Origin: a candidate division Zixibacteria bacterium HGW-Zixibacteria-1
Lineage (GTDB): Bacteria > Zixibacteria > MSB-5A5 > GN15 > PGXB01
Reading direction: 5' to 3'
DNA length: 38,555 bases
Assembly (NCBI GenBank): GCA_002838945.1
Contig: PGXB01000035.1
Coordinates: 1-38,555 of the forward strand
Position numbers and translations under genes: made by a program
Shown: positions 15,701-23,748 of the stretch, one piece after another
Position numbering within the stretch: position 1 is the first letter of the stretch
Layout: each line of letters starts with the position of its first letter
Notes under the pieces: generated by a model
Told to the model about the DNA's origin: nothing
Seen by the model: the letters and a program-made list of their open reading frames with translations, nothing else
The model's database searches: none

Positions 15701-17161
15701 ATGAGACCGGTTGTCAGATTTCTTGAAAAGGAGTTAATCGAGAGGATTATAGCCGAGGCGCGGGATATCCTGTGCCATCTGGGAGTGACGATTCACAATG
15801 ACGGCCTGCTGTCGCTTCTTTCGGATTCCGGGGCCGAAGTCGATAAGAACAAGCAACATGTTCGCTTCACGGAAGATATAATCGACAAAGCCATCAAAGA
15901 CGCGCCGTCCGGTTTTAAGCTTTATGACGCGCTCGGGCATCAGCAGTGTGATTTTTCCGGCGACAAGGTTCATTTCACACCCGGTTCGGCCGCCATTTAT
16001 ATTATTGATGCCGGGGCGAAAGATGTCCGCAAGGCGACCGTGGCGGATTATATTGCATACACGAAACTGGTCAGCCGGATGAAATATATCGCTTCGCAGA
16101 GCACGGCGATGGTGCCATCGGATGTGCCGCAGGAAATCGCCGACAGTATCCGGCTTTATCTCAGCCTGATGCTGTGCGAGAAACCGGTGGTGACCGGGGC
16201 GTTCAAGATAGTATCATTCGAAGTGATGAAAAATTTGCAGGTGGCCATTCGCGGTTCGGAAGAGGAATTAAGAAATAAGCCGCTGACCGTTTTTTCATGC
16301 TGTCCGACCTCACCATTGAGCTGGTCCGATGTCACTTCGCAAAATCTGGTCGATTGCGCGCGTTATGGAATCCCGGTCGAATATGTGGCGATGCCGTTGA
16401 GCGGGTTTGTGGCTCCGGTGACGCTGGTCGGGACGCTGGTGCAGCATACGGCCGAGACATTATCCGGCGTGGTGCTGACACAATTGACCAGTCCCGGCGC
16501 GCCGGCGCTCTATGGCGGTTCACCGGCAATTTTTGATATCCGCTATGAAACGACGCCGATGGGGGCGGTGGAGACGGAGATGATCGACTGCGCCTACAAT
16601 GAAATCGGCAAATACCTGGGGCTTCCGACGCAGGCGTATATCGGTTTGAGTGATGCCAAGCATCTCGATGCCCAGGCCGGATTGGAGACGTCGATGGGCG
16701 CGACCCTGGCGGCGCTTTCGGGGATCAATAGTATCTCGGGGCCGGGAATGATCGATTTCGAAAACTGTTTCAGCCATGAGAAGCTGGTGGTGGATAATGA
16801 GATTTGCGGGATGGTAATGCGGCTGATAAGCGGTATCGAGCCGAAAGAAGACTTTCCGGCGCGGCCGCATTTCGAGGAGCTTCTCAGGGAAAAACATCTC
16901 CTGATAGCGGATCATTCGCGGAAATATCTTCGCAGTGAGCATCATTTCCCGGGTGCCGTTATCGAGCGGGCCAACCGGGCGCGCTGGCGCGAGGAAGGCG
17001 GGAAGACACTTATGGAGAAGGCCCGGGGGGAAGTCGCTCGGATGGTTGATGAATACGAGCCGACAGGATTGCCGGGCGATGTAAAAACAGAATTGAGCCG
17101 TATTATGGGTGTCGAGGCGCGGAAATACGGTATGGATAAATTGCCAGTGCTGGAAATATGA
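15701..17161 (+). CDS. MttB-family (non-pyrrolysine) methylamine/betaine:corrinoid methyltransferase
   Basis: 486 aa from ATG 15701 (GAGGT 5 bases before; the frame is open back to 15632). It matches COG5598/MttB throughout: LSDSGAEVD and HFTPGSAAIYIIDA in the N-terminal half, then TSPGAPALYGGSPAIFDIRY and SMGATLAALSGINSISGPGM in the TIM barrel. Archaeal MttB uses pyrrolysine at an in-frame UAG; here no in-frame TAG exists and the gene ends in TGA. It therefore belongs to the larger non-Pyl group, whose characterised members (MtgB, MtpB, MtcB) demethylate quaternary amines such as glycine betaine onto a corrinoid protein. The ATGA overlap with the next gene and the corrinoid protein downstream support that role. 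The actual substrate is unknown. Confidence 0.85.
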   Translation: MRPVVRFLEKELIERIIAEARDILCHLGVTIHNDGLLSLLSDSGAEVDKNKQHVRFTEDIIDKAIKDAPSGFKLYDALGHQQCDFSGDKVHFTPGSAAIYIIDAGAKDVRKATVADYIAYTKLVSRMKYIASQSTAMVPSDVPQEIADSIRLYLSLMLCEKPVVTGAFKIVSFEVMKNLQVAIRGSEEELRNKPLTVFSCCPTSPLSWSDVTSQNLVDCARYGIPVEYVAMPLSGFVAPVTLVGTLVQHTAETLSGVVLTQLTSPGAPALYGGSPAIFDIRYETTPMGAVETEMIDCAYNEIGKYLGLPTQAYIGLSDAKHLDAQAGLETSMGATLAALSGINSISGPGMIDFENCFSHEKLVVDNEICGMVMRLISGIEPKEDFPARPHFEELLREKHLLIADHSRKYLRSEHHFPGAVIERANRARWREEGGKTLMEKARGEVARMVDEYEPTGLPGDVKTELSRIMGVEARKYGMDKLPVLEI

Positions 17162-17871
17162 GGCAGATTATAAATTTCGAAATAGAAGAATTGATTCCGC
17201 CCAGGGAGAATGTGCTGAAGAGCCAGGGCATTCCGCCCGGGGCCGAAGTGCCGGAGAAAATTCTGGAACTGGCCGATGAAGCGCTCGAGATATTCAGCGA
17301 ATTGTGCGAGCCGATCGGAGTCATTGCCGATGTTTCGATTGCACAATTTCGGGCCATCTACAACGGGTCAGGGAAAAACGAGCAGTTGACACCGGTGGCC
17401 AAAATTTATCCGGTGGCCGATCATCTGGCGCTGTTTGCCATCACGGTCGGCGGCGCGGTCAGCCATGAAATAAACAGTCTTTTTGAGGCCAATGAATTCG
17501 CCCTGGCCTCGATGCTGGATACGGCCGCTTCGGAAGCGACCGAACTGGCCGGGCATTCCACCGAGATGGCTTATTTCGAGCAATTGATGGAGGATGGAGA
17601 AGTTTCCCGCGAAAGTTATATAATGCGGTACAGTCCGGGATACTGCGGCTGGCATATAAGCGGGCAGAGAAAGCTGTTCGAGTATTTGAATCCGGAGGAG
17701 GTCGGTATCCACCTGACCGACAGTTTTATGATGGAGCCGATCAAGTCCATATCGGGAGTGATGCTGGTCGGCCCGGCTAAAATACATATGTTCGATATCG
17801 CTTATTCGTTTTGCGATCAATGCATGGACCGGGGCTGCCGGGCAAGAATCAACGGGATCAGGAAAAAATAG
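17158..17871 (+). CDS. Stand-alone MetH activation-domain protein (corrinoid reactivation)
   Basis: 237 aa, soluble, overlapping the MttB stop by ATGA. The C-terminal half matches the AdoMet-binding reactivation domain of MetH: RYSPGYCGWHISGQ (157-170, MetH has RxxPGYPACPxH) followed by LFEYLNPEEVGIHLTDSFMM and PIKSISGVMLVG. In MetH this domain remethylates inactive cob(II)alamin using AdoMet and reduced flavodoxin. As a separate protein beside a corrinoid subunit it would replace RamA-type activators. The tail has three cysteines (C219, C222, C227), a CxxC-x4-C arrangement absent from E. coli MetH and possibly metal-binding. Confidence 0.8.
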   Translation: MRQIINFEIEELIPPRENVLKSQGIPPGAEVPEKILELADEALEIFSELCEPIGVIADVSIAQFRAIYNGSGKNEQLTPVAKIYPVADHLALFAITVGGAVSHEINSLFEANEFALASMLDTAASEATELAGHSTEMAYFEQLMEDGEVSRESYIMRYSPGYCGWHISGQRKLFEYLNPEEVGIHLTDSFMMEPIKSISGVMLVGPAKIHMFDIAYSFCDQCMDRGCRARINGIRKK

Positions 17872-17896
17872 TTTCCCGCAATACAGGGGTGTAAAT

Positions 17897-18535
17897 TTGG
17901 AGATACTAAAACATATTTCGGAGAGCCTGGAACGCGGCGAGGACAAAAAAGTGGCCGAATTAACAGTGCAGGCGATCGAGGCAAAATTGGCGGCCAAACA
18001 GATACTCGATGACGGTCTGATTACCGGAATGACGGTGGTCGGGAAGAAATTCAAGGCGCACGAGATATTTCTTCCCGATGTTCTGCTGGCGGCTAAAGCG
18101 ATGTATGCCGGGCTCGATTTGCTCAAGCCGCTGCTCTTGAAGGAAAAAGTGCCGACGATCGGCAAGGTCGTTATCGGGACAGTGCATGGTGACATGCATG
18201 ATATCGGCAAAAATCTGGTCGGGATCATGCTCAAGGGAAATGGGTTCGATATAATCGATCTGGGTCATGATGTTCCCCCGGAGAAGTTTGTCGATACGGC
18301 GGTGGCCGAGGGGGCCTCGGTGATCGGCATGTCGGCGCTTCTGACGACAACCATGCCGAACATGAAACTGGTGGTCGATCTGATCAAAGAGCGCGGGCTG
18401 CAGAGCAAAATAAAAACCATCATCGGCGGGGCGCCGGTATCGGATGATTTTGCGCGTGAAATCGGCGCCGATGCTTATGCCTTCGACGGTATCAACTCGA
18501 TTGAGAAGATCAAGAACATGCTGGGACTGAACTGA
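17897..18535 (+). CDS. Corrinoid (B12-binding) methyl-carrier protein, MtbC/MttC type
   Basis: 212 aa, starting at TTG 17897. Residues 1-85 form the helical cap domain (MetH-like B12-binding module 1). Residues 88-212 are the Rossmann-like cobalamin domain with the base-off signature GDMHDIGKNLV (D99-x-H101-xx-G104), SALLTTTMPNM and IIGGAPV. His101 would be the lower cobalt ligand. Size and layout match MtbC/MttC/MtqC corrinoid proteins and MetH residues of the same module. It sits between the activation-domain gene and the homocysteine methyltransferase gene (1 base gap), so it is the predicted methyl shuttle of the operon. Confidence 0.9.
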   Translation: MEILKHISESLERGEDKKVAELTVQAIEAKLAAKQILDDGLITGMTVVGKKFKAHEIFLPDVLLAAKAMYAGLDLLKPLLLKEKVPTIGKVVIGTVHGDMHDIGKNLVGIMLKGNGFDIIDLGHDVPPEKFVDTAVAEGASVIGMSALLTTTMPNMKLVVDLIKERGLQSKIKTIIGGAPVSDDFAREIGADAYAFDGINSIEKIKNMLGLN

Positions 18536-18536
18536 T

Positions 18537-19430
18537 ATGAAAGATTTTCTGGAGAGGATAAAGGCGGGCGAGACGCTGATCGGCGACGGCGCCCTGGGGA
18601 CGATGCTGTTCGAGCGCGGCGTCAATATCAGTTATTGCCCGGAAAGAGTGAATCTTGGTCAGCAGGAGATTCTGCAGGAAATTGCGGCCGCATATTTGAA
18701 AGCCGGGGCCGACATCGTCGAGACAAACACGTTCGGGGCCTCGCCGCTGAAACTGGCGGTGTATGGCCTTCATGACAAGACCGAAGAAATAATCGGCAAC
18801 GCGGTCGAGGCAGTCAGGAAAGCGGTCGGGCGGCGGGCCTATATTTCGGGCTCGGTCGGGCCGTGCGGCAAAATCCTCAAACCGTATGGTGATGCCGACC
18901 CGAAAGCGGTGCTGGAGAGTTTCGAGCGGCAGATTAAGGCTCTTGCCGAGCACGGGGTGCATATAATTTGTATCGAAACCATGACCGATCTGGCCGAGGC
19001 CAAACTGGCTATTCAGGCGGCTAAGACGATGGCGCCGAATCTGCCGGTGATGGCGACCATGACCTTCGATCCGACCCCGCGCGGTTATTTTACTATAATG
19101 GGGACGGATATAAAAGCGGCGGCGGCCGGACTGGAAGAAGCGGGGGCCGATCTTATCGGTTCCAATTGCGGCAACGGGATCGAAAAAATGGTCGAAATCG
19201 CTCAGGGTTTCAGGATGTGCAGCCGGATGCCGCTGATAATTCAGTCCAATGCCGGGCTGCCCAGGATGGAAAAAGGAAAGGCCATTTATCTGGAAACACC
19301 GGAATTTATGGCGGAGAAAGGGCGCGCCCTGGCGGCGATCGGGGTGTCGGTTATCGGGGGCTGCTGCGGGACGACGCCGGCCCATATAAAGGCCATGAAA
19401 AAGATGGTCAATTACGTGCGGACTCATTGA
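18537..19430 (+). CDS. Homocysteine S-methyltransferase (MetH N-terminal module-like)
   Basis: 297 aa. It begins with the family motif GETLIGDGALGTMLFERGV, has GADIVETNTFGAS and carries the three zinc-binding cysteines: C211 in GSNCGNG and C276-C277 in GGCCGTTP. This equals the first domain of cobalamin-dependent methionine synthase, which activates homocysteine as a zinc thiolate. No folate-binding (pterin) domain is fused or encoded next to it. In this operon the methyl group would come from the MttB-loaded corrinoid protein instead of methyl-tetrahydrofolate. S-methylmethionine or betaine use without corrinoid is an alternative but less likely given the neighbours. Confidence 0.85.
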   Translation: MKDFLERIKAGETLIGDGALGTMLFERGVNISYCPERVNLGQQEILQEIAAAYLKAGADIVETNTFGASPLKLAVYGLHDKTEEIIGNAVEAVRKAVGRRAYISGSVGPCGKILKPYGDADPKAVLESFERQIKALAEHGVHIICIETMTDLAEAKLAIQAAKTMAPNLPVMATMTFDPTPRGYFTIMGTDIKAAAAGLEEAGADLIGSNCGNGIEKMVEIAQGFRMCSRMPLIIQSNAGLPRMEKGKAIYLETPEFMAEKGRALAAIGVSVIGGCCGTTPAHIKAMKKMVNYVRTH

Positions 19431-19558
19431 TTTGACGACCGGAGTTGACAATCGGGACAAAATTATATTCATTGGGCGGCAAAGAAAATATTAAGCGTAT
19501 TTATTTTTACAAGATGGAAGCCGGTTACCGGTTTTGATGATTTGGGGAGAATAAGAAA

Positions 19559-21415
19559 GTGAAAATAGACAGTATCGCCATTCTTGATTGCGGCGCGCAA
19601 TATACCAAGGTAATCGACCGCCGGGTGCGGGAATTATCGGTTCGTTCCGAAGTGTTTCCATTGAAAGTGGAGGCGGAGAAACTGAAAGGATTCGACGGGA
19701 TCATTCTTTCGGGCGGCCCGAAATCTGTCTGGGATGACGACCGGCTCGAATACGATGAAGATATTTTTTCCCTGGGCGTGCCGATTCTCGGAATCTGCTA
19801 CGGGATGCATCTGATCAACAAGCATTTCGGCGGCGTTGTCTCTCCCGGAGTCAAGAATGAATACGGCGAAACCGATATCGAGGTGGATCCAGGATGCCCG
19901 CTGTTCGACGGTCTGGATGAGAGCCAGCGGGTTTTGATGAGTCATGGCGATTCGGTGGAGATTCTGGCCGACGGTTTCAAAAGCTGCGCGGTATCGGAGC
20001 ATATCTGTGCGGCCATGCAGGACGATAAGCGGAAGGTGTACGGGGTGCAGTTTCATCCCGAAGTTGATCTGACGGTCAACGGGGTGGCCATGCTGCGAAA
20101 TTTCCTGTCTAAAATTTGCGAATTGAGCGGCAATTATATTCTCGAAGACAGAATCGACGCCGCTATCGAGAAGATCAAGAAGCAGGTCGGTGACGGCCAG
20201 GTGCTGGTGCTGGTCAGCGGCGGGGTGGATTCGGCGGTGAGCGCCGCCCTGCTGAGCCGGGCGCTTGACCCGGACAAGATATATGCCATTCATGTCGATC
20301 ACGGGTTGATGCGCAAGGATGAGAGCGATATTATCTGCGAGCAGTTGAAGCAACTGGGGCTGAAACACCTGATAAGAGAAAATGCCGAGAAAAAGTTTTT
20401 TAACACGGTGGTAACGCTCGACGGCACAGAAATCGGGCCATTGACAGCCACGATCGATCCCGAAGAAAAGCGAAATATAATCGGGGAAGTCTTTGTCAGG
20501 GTCATTCAGGATGTTTCGGCACGTCTGCGGCTGAAGCCGGATAAAACTTTCTGGGCGCAGGGGACATTGCGCCCGGACCTGATTGAAAGCGGCAATCCCG
20601 ACGTGAGCGCCACGGCGCACAAGATAAAGACGCATCATAATGATGTCGAAATGATCCGCCTGGCGCGCGCCAGGGGAATGGTGATCGAGACCAACTGGGA
20701 CTGGCACAAGGATGAAGTTCGCCGGGTGGCGCGAAAACTGGGTATTGCCGAGAGTATTGCCTCGCGGCAGCCGTTTCCCGGACCGGGCCTGGCCATCAGG
20801 ACCATCTGTTATGACGGACGGGGGAGTGTCGATCGGGAAGTTTTTAACGGTTTCGGCAAAGTGCTCAGCGAATCGGGCGGCGGGTATAAGGGCAATGTCC
20901 TGCCGATCAGGTCGGTCGGCGTGCAGGGCGACCTTCGCAGCTACCGGCATCTGAGCCTGCTCTGGGGCAAAGGGATCGATCTTGACTGGAATCATATTTA
21001 CCGCCTGGGAAACGGCATTCCCAACAAAGTGAAAGGGATCAACCGGGTAGCTTATGTTCTCAACAAAAAAGAGATCGATCAGCAGGTAAAGTGTACCGAG
21101 TTTTATCTGAGTCATGATTCAGTGGCGCTGCTTCAGGAGCTTGATCATGTCGTGACGGAAAAGCTGAATAAACCGCCGATGAGCCAGGTTCTGGCGGTGC
21201 TTCTGCCGATCGGTCTGGAGAAAAAATTCTCCGTGGCCATCAGGACCTTTATCACGAATGATTATATGACCGGGCGACCGGCCTTCATCGGTCAGGATGT
21301 ATCCAAAGAGACAATAGCCGAATTGGTCGATGAACTCGAGAGCCAGTTCGATGAGATCGATCTGATCCTTTATGATGTCACCAGTAAGCCCCCGGCGACG
21401 GTTGAATGGCAATAG
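19559..21415 (+). CDS. guaA: GMP synthase (glutamine-hydrolysing), long form
   Basis: 618 aa, GTG start with GGGGAG upstream. Residues 1-190 are a class I glutamine amidotransferase with catalytic C80 (LGICYGMH), H166 and E168 (VQFHPE). Residues 195-430 are the PP-loop ATP pyrophosphatase with SGGVDSA (220-226). The C-terminal dimerisation part contains QPFPGPGLAIR and continues to a PPATVEWQ ending equivalent to PPxTIEWE. It converts XMP, ATP and glutamine to GMP in the cytoplasm. It is about 90 residues longer than the E. coli enzyme (525 aa), with extra sequence in the C-terminal region (around residues 470-560), as in the eukaryotic-type long form. It appears monocistronic. Confidence 0.95.
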   Translation: MKIDSIAILDCGAQYTKVIDRRVRELSVRSEVFPLKVEAEKLKGFDGIILSGGPKSVWDDDRLEYDEDIFSLGVPILGICYGMHLINKHFGGVVSPGVKNEYGETDIEVDPGCPLFDGLDESQRVLMSHGDSVEILADGFKSCAVSEHICAAMQDDKRKVYGVQFHPEVDLTVNGVAMLRNFLSKICELSGNYILEDRIDAAIEKIKKQVGDGQVLVLVSGGVDSAVSAALLSRALDPDKIYAIHVDHGLMRKDESDIICEQLKQLGLKHLIRENAEKKFFNTVVTLDGTEIGPLTATIDPEEKRNIIGEVFVRVIQDVSARLRLKPDKTFWAQGTLRPDLIESGNPDVSATAHKIKTHHNDVEMIRLARARGMVIETNWDWHKDEVRRVARKLGIAESIASRQPFPGPGLAIRTICYDGRGSVDREVFNGFGKVLSESGGGYKGNVLPIRSVGVQGDLRSYRHLSLLWGKGIDLDWNHIYRLGNGIPNKVKGINRVAYVLNKKEIDQQVKCTEFYLSHDSVALLQELDHVVTEKLNKPPMSQVLAVLLPIGLEKKFSVAIRTFITNDYMTGRPAFIGQDVSKETIAELVDELESQFDEIDLILYDVTSKPPATVEWQ

Positions 21416-21994
21416 ATTAGTCGAAAAGTTTCAAGGTACAAGCCTGTCTTTCAATAATATACCATTTTCCGGTAAGTTCTTGTAACACAGCCTATTGACA
21501 TTGTCTGTCCCTGTTTTTATATTGTCCGCTGATTTTGCGCAAGCAATTAGTGGTGATGTGATTTTTTTTATATGCCGAGAATAGGCATGATGTTTCAGGA
21601 GGGGATAGCGAGCTCGTGAGAACCAACCAGTCGCCGCCTGACGGAGCCGAACAGGGACGGAAATTTTATCTTATTGCGGTTTATGCCATTCTAATGTCCC
21701 ATCCATTACTGTCATCAATTAAGATTCCTTTTTTAATGCATTATTATAATAAGCAATATATCATTAACATGAAACCATGCTAATTATGAGGGGGATTGAC
21801 TTAATATATTTTGGGAGAATATCTTGATAAGAGAGAGCGCCGGAGAATATAAATTTTCATGATATATATCTCCTGTCGTATCTCAGACGGCCATACTTAA
21901 TATAGTCGTGCTTTTGAGGAAATTGTCGCCGGGAGCGGTCCCAAGATGAAATGACCGTCAGGCATCAAAATGCAGCGCGATTTGGGGAGCAAAG
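21416..21994. other. 579-bp intergenic region upstream of the DASS transporter
   Basis: No gene is supported. It contains a structured stretch at about 21571-21660 and a promoter-like pair (TTGACT 21796-21801, TATCTT 21820-21825, 18-base spacer) before the transporter. The remainder is AT-rich without recognisable features. Confidence 0.6.
21571..21641 (+). ncRNA. Candidate structured RNA or leader element (unassigned)
   Basis: Two adjacent stems can be drawn: ATGCC / GGCAT (21572-21576 with 21584-21588) and TCAGGAGG / CCGCCTGA (21595-21602 with 21634-21641, one mismatch). The second encloses a smaller CGAG / CTCG helix and the purine-rich GTGAGAACCAACC. It does not match a riboswitch consensus I can recall. 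It may be degraded sequence or an intergenic repeat. Confidence 0.25.
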
Positions 21995-23530
21995 ATGACC
22001 GAGCAAGACAGGGACTTAGAAAACGGGGGCGGCAAAACTCAATCGGAGCAGGAGAAACATGAACACCGCTTGCGGAATTTTCTTGATAAGATAGATAAGA
22101 AGAGGGCATTTTTTATTTTTCTGGGGTTGGGATTATTTTTTCTCTTATATTTTCTACCATCCTTTCCCGATGCGGTCGATCCGTCCGGTGAGCATTTTGT
22201 CCTGACCCGTGAGGGCAAAGCGGCCCTGGGATTGTTTTTGCTGGCGGCGGTCTGGTGGGTTTTCGAAGTTATCCCGATCGGTGTTACCAGTATTGCCATC
22301 GGTGTCGTTCAGTCATTGTTTTTGATACGTACAACCCAGGTTGCCCTGACCGATTTTCTCGATCCGTCGGTATGGTTTATTATCGGTTCCATTGTGATTG
22401 GCATGGCTTTCGCCCGCACCGGCCTGACGAGGCGCATGGCCTATAAAATGTTGTTGCTGGTCGGAGAAAAGACCAGCAAGATATATCTCGGCAGCTTTGT
22501 CATGACCGCTCTGCTGACCCTGATCATGGCCCACACGGCGGTGGCGGCGGCAGTATTCCCGCTTCTTATGGCCATTTATTCGCTGTACGACGAAGACAAC
22601 AAGCCAACCAAATTCGGCAAGGGGTTGTTTATCGGGATGGCTTTCGTGGCCGGCGCCGGTAGTATTATCACGCTGCTGGGTGCGGCACGCGGCGCGGTGG
22701 CGATCGGATTTTTCAAGGATATTGTCGGAAAAGAGATCACCTTCTTCCAGCTTTCGGAGTACATGTTACCGGTCGGCGTAGTGATGGTTATTTTAATCTG
22801 GATCTTGATAATGACAGTCTTCAAACCGGAGCACAAAACCATTCCCGGTCTTCGGAAAAGAGTCGAACTGCTGAATGAACATCTGGGGCCGATAACAAAA
22901 ACGGAAATATTAACGCTTGCCATAGTCTTTACGACCATTGCGGTGATGAGTCTGCGGTCCTTTATTCCATTTCTGGAAAGTCTCAACAAGAGTGCGGTGA
23001 TCCTGGTGGCGACGATTCTATTTTTCCTGTTTCGGATTCTCAAGATCGAGGATCTCGAGGAAGTACCCTGGAACATCGTGCTTCTTTTCGGCGGGGCCAT
23101 GAGTATCGGTTTCTGTCTCTGGCAGACCGGTGCCGCCAGCTGGCTGGCCATAAACTGGCTGGGGGTGCTTCAGCATGCCAACTGGTTTATTTTTGTTATG
23201 GGCATAGCGTTGTTTATTCTCATTATGACCAATCTAATCATGAATGTCGCGGCGATTGCCATATCGCTTCCGGTGGCGCTGGTTATCGCGCCGTATCTTA
23301 ATGTAGCGCCCGAAGTAGTATTTTTCTCATCGTTGGTTGTGGCCGGTATGCCGTTTCTGCTTCTGGTCGGCGCGGCGCCGAATGCCATCGCCTACGAAAG
23401 CAAGCAATTCACCAGCGGCGAATTCTTCATGGCGGGCATTCCGGCCAGTATTGTTCTCCTGGTTGTTCTGGCTCTATTTGTCTGGTTGATCTGGCCGATG
23501 ATGGGTATGCCGGTAACGCTGGCAGGCTGA
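21995..23530 (+). CDS. DASS/SLC13-family sodium:anion symporter
   Basis: 511 aa. A charged cytoplasmic N-terminus (1-35) precedes about 12 membrane helices. DASS signatures are present: WWVFEVIPIGVTSI near residue 86, FLDPSVWFIIGSIVIGMAF, the first hairpin region TLIMAHTAVAAAVFPL (SNT replaced by AHT), the second TNLIMNVAAIAISLPVAL (SNxAT equivalent MNVAA), and the C-terminal LLVGAAPNAIAYESKQFTSGEFFMAGIPAS. Members import di- or tricarboxylates or sulfate with sodium. The altered SNT motifs leave the substrate open. GGGGAG precedes the ATG and a strong terminator follows, so it is a single-gene unit. Confidence 0.85.
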   Translation: MTEQDRDLENGGGKTQSEQEKHEHRLRNFLDKIDKKRAFFIFLGLGLFFLLYFLPSFPDAVDPSGEHFVLTREGKAALGLFLLAAVWWVFEVIPIGVTSIAIGVVQSLFLIRTTQVALTDFLDPSVWFIIGSIVIGMAFARTGLTRRMAYKMLLLVGEKTSKIYLGSFVMTALLTLIMAHTAVAAAVFPLLMAIYSLYDEDNKPTKFGKGLFIGMAFVAGAGSIITLLGAARGAVAIGFFKDIVGKEITFFQLSEYMLPVGVVMVILIWILIMTVFKPEHKTIPGLRKRVELLNEHLGPITKTEILTLAIVFTTIAVMSLRSFIPFLESLNKSAVILVATILFFLFRILKIEDLEEVPWNIVLLFGGAMSIGFCLWQTGAASWLAINWLGVLQHANWFIFVMGIALFILIMTNLIMNVAAIAISLPVALVIAPYLNVAPEVVFFSSLVVAGMPFLLLVGAAPNAIAYESKQFTSGEFFMAGIPASIVLLVVLALFVWLIWPMMGMPVTLAG

Positions 23531-23556
23531 CATTTATTAAAATTTCTGATAAATAG

Positions 23557-23582
23557 CCCCGGTTTTTCAACCGGGGTTTTTT
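23557..23582 (+). terminator. Rho-independent terminator after the DASS symporter
   Basis: CCCCGGTT (23557-23564), loop TTTC, AACCGGGG (23569-23576), then six T. Confidence 0.92.
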
Positions 23583-23748
23583 ATTTGTATTCGACCCAAC
23601 GAAAATATCCAAACTTTTCATATAATTCGCAGCATAATTAACAGTCCGGCCCATTGAATTATGAGGACTTTGGTTATATATTAGACTTTTAAGGTTGATT
23701 GATTGTCTAAGATTCGGCATAGGTTAATGAAAACTAAACGGGAAAATT

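Noticed and set aside
15632-17161. Pyrrolysine-containing MttB
   Set aside because: No in-frame TAG anywhere in the frame, which ends in TGA; it is a non-Pyl family member.
18510-19472. 320-aa open frame opposite the homocysteine methyltransferase
   Set aside because: Shadow frame rich in His/Arg/Pro with no recognisable domain; the plus-strand gene has all zinc ligands.
19634-21115. 493-aa open frame on the minus strand inside guaA
   Set aside because: Shadow of a GC-biased gene in the opposite frame; no family motifs, no ribosome site, and guaA is complete.
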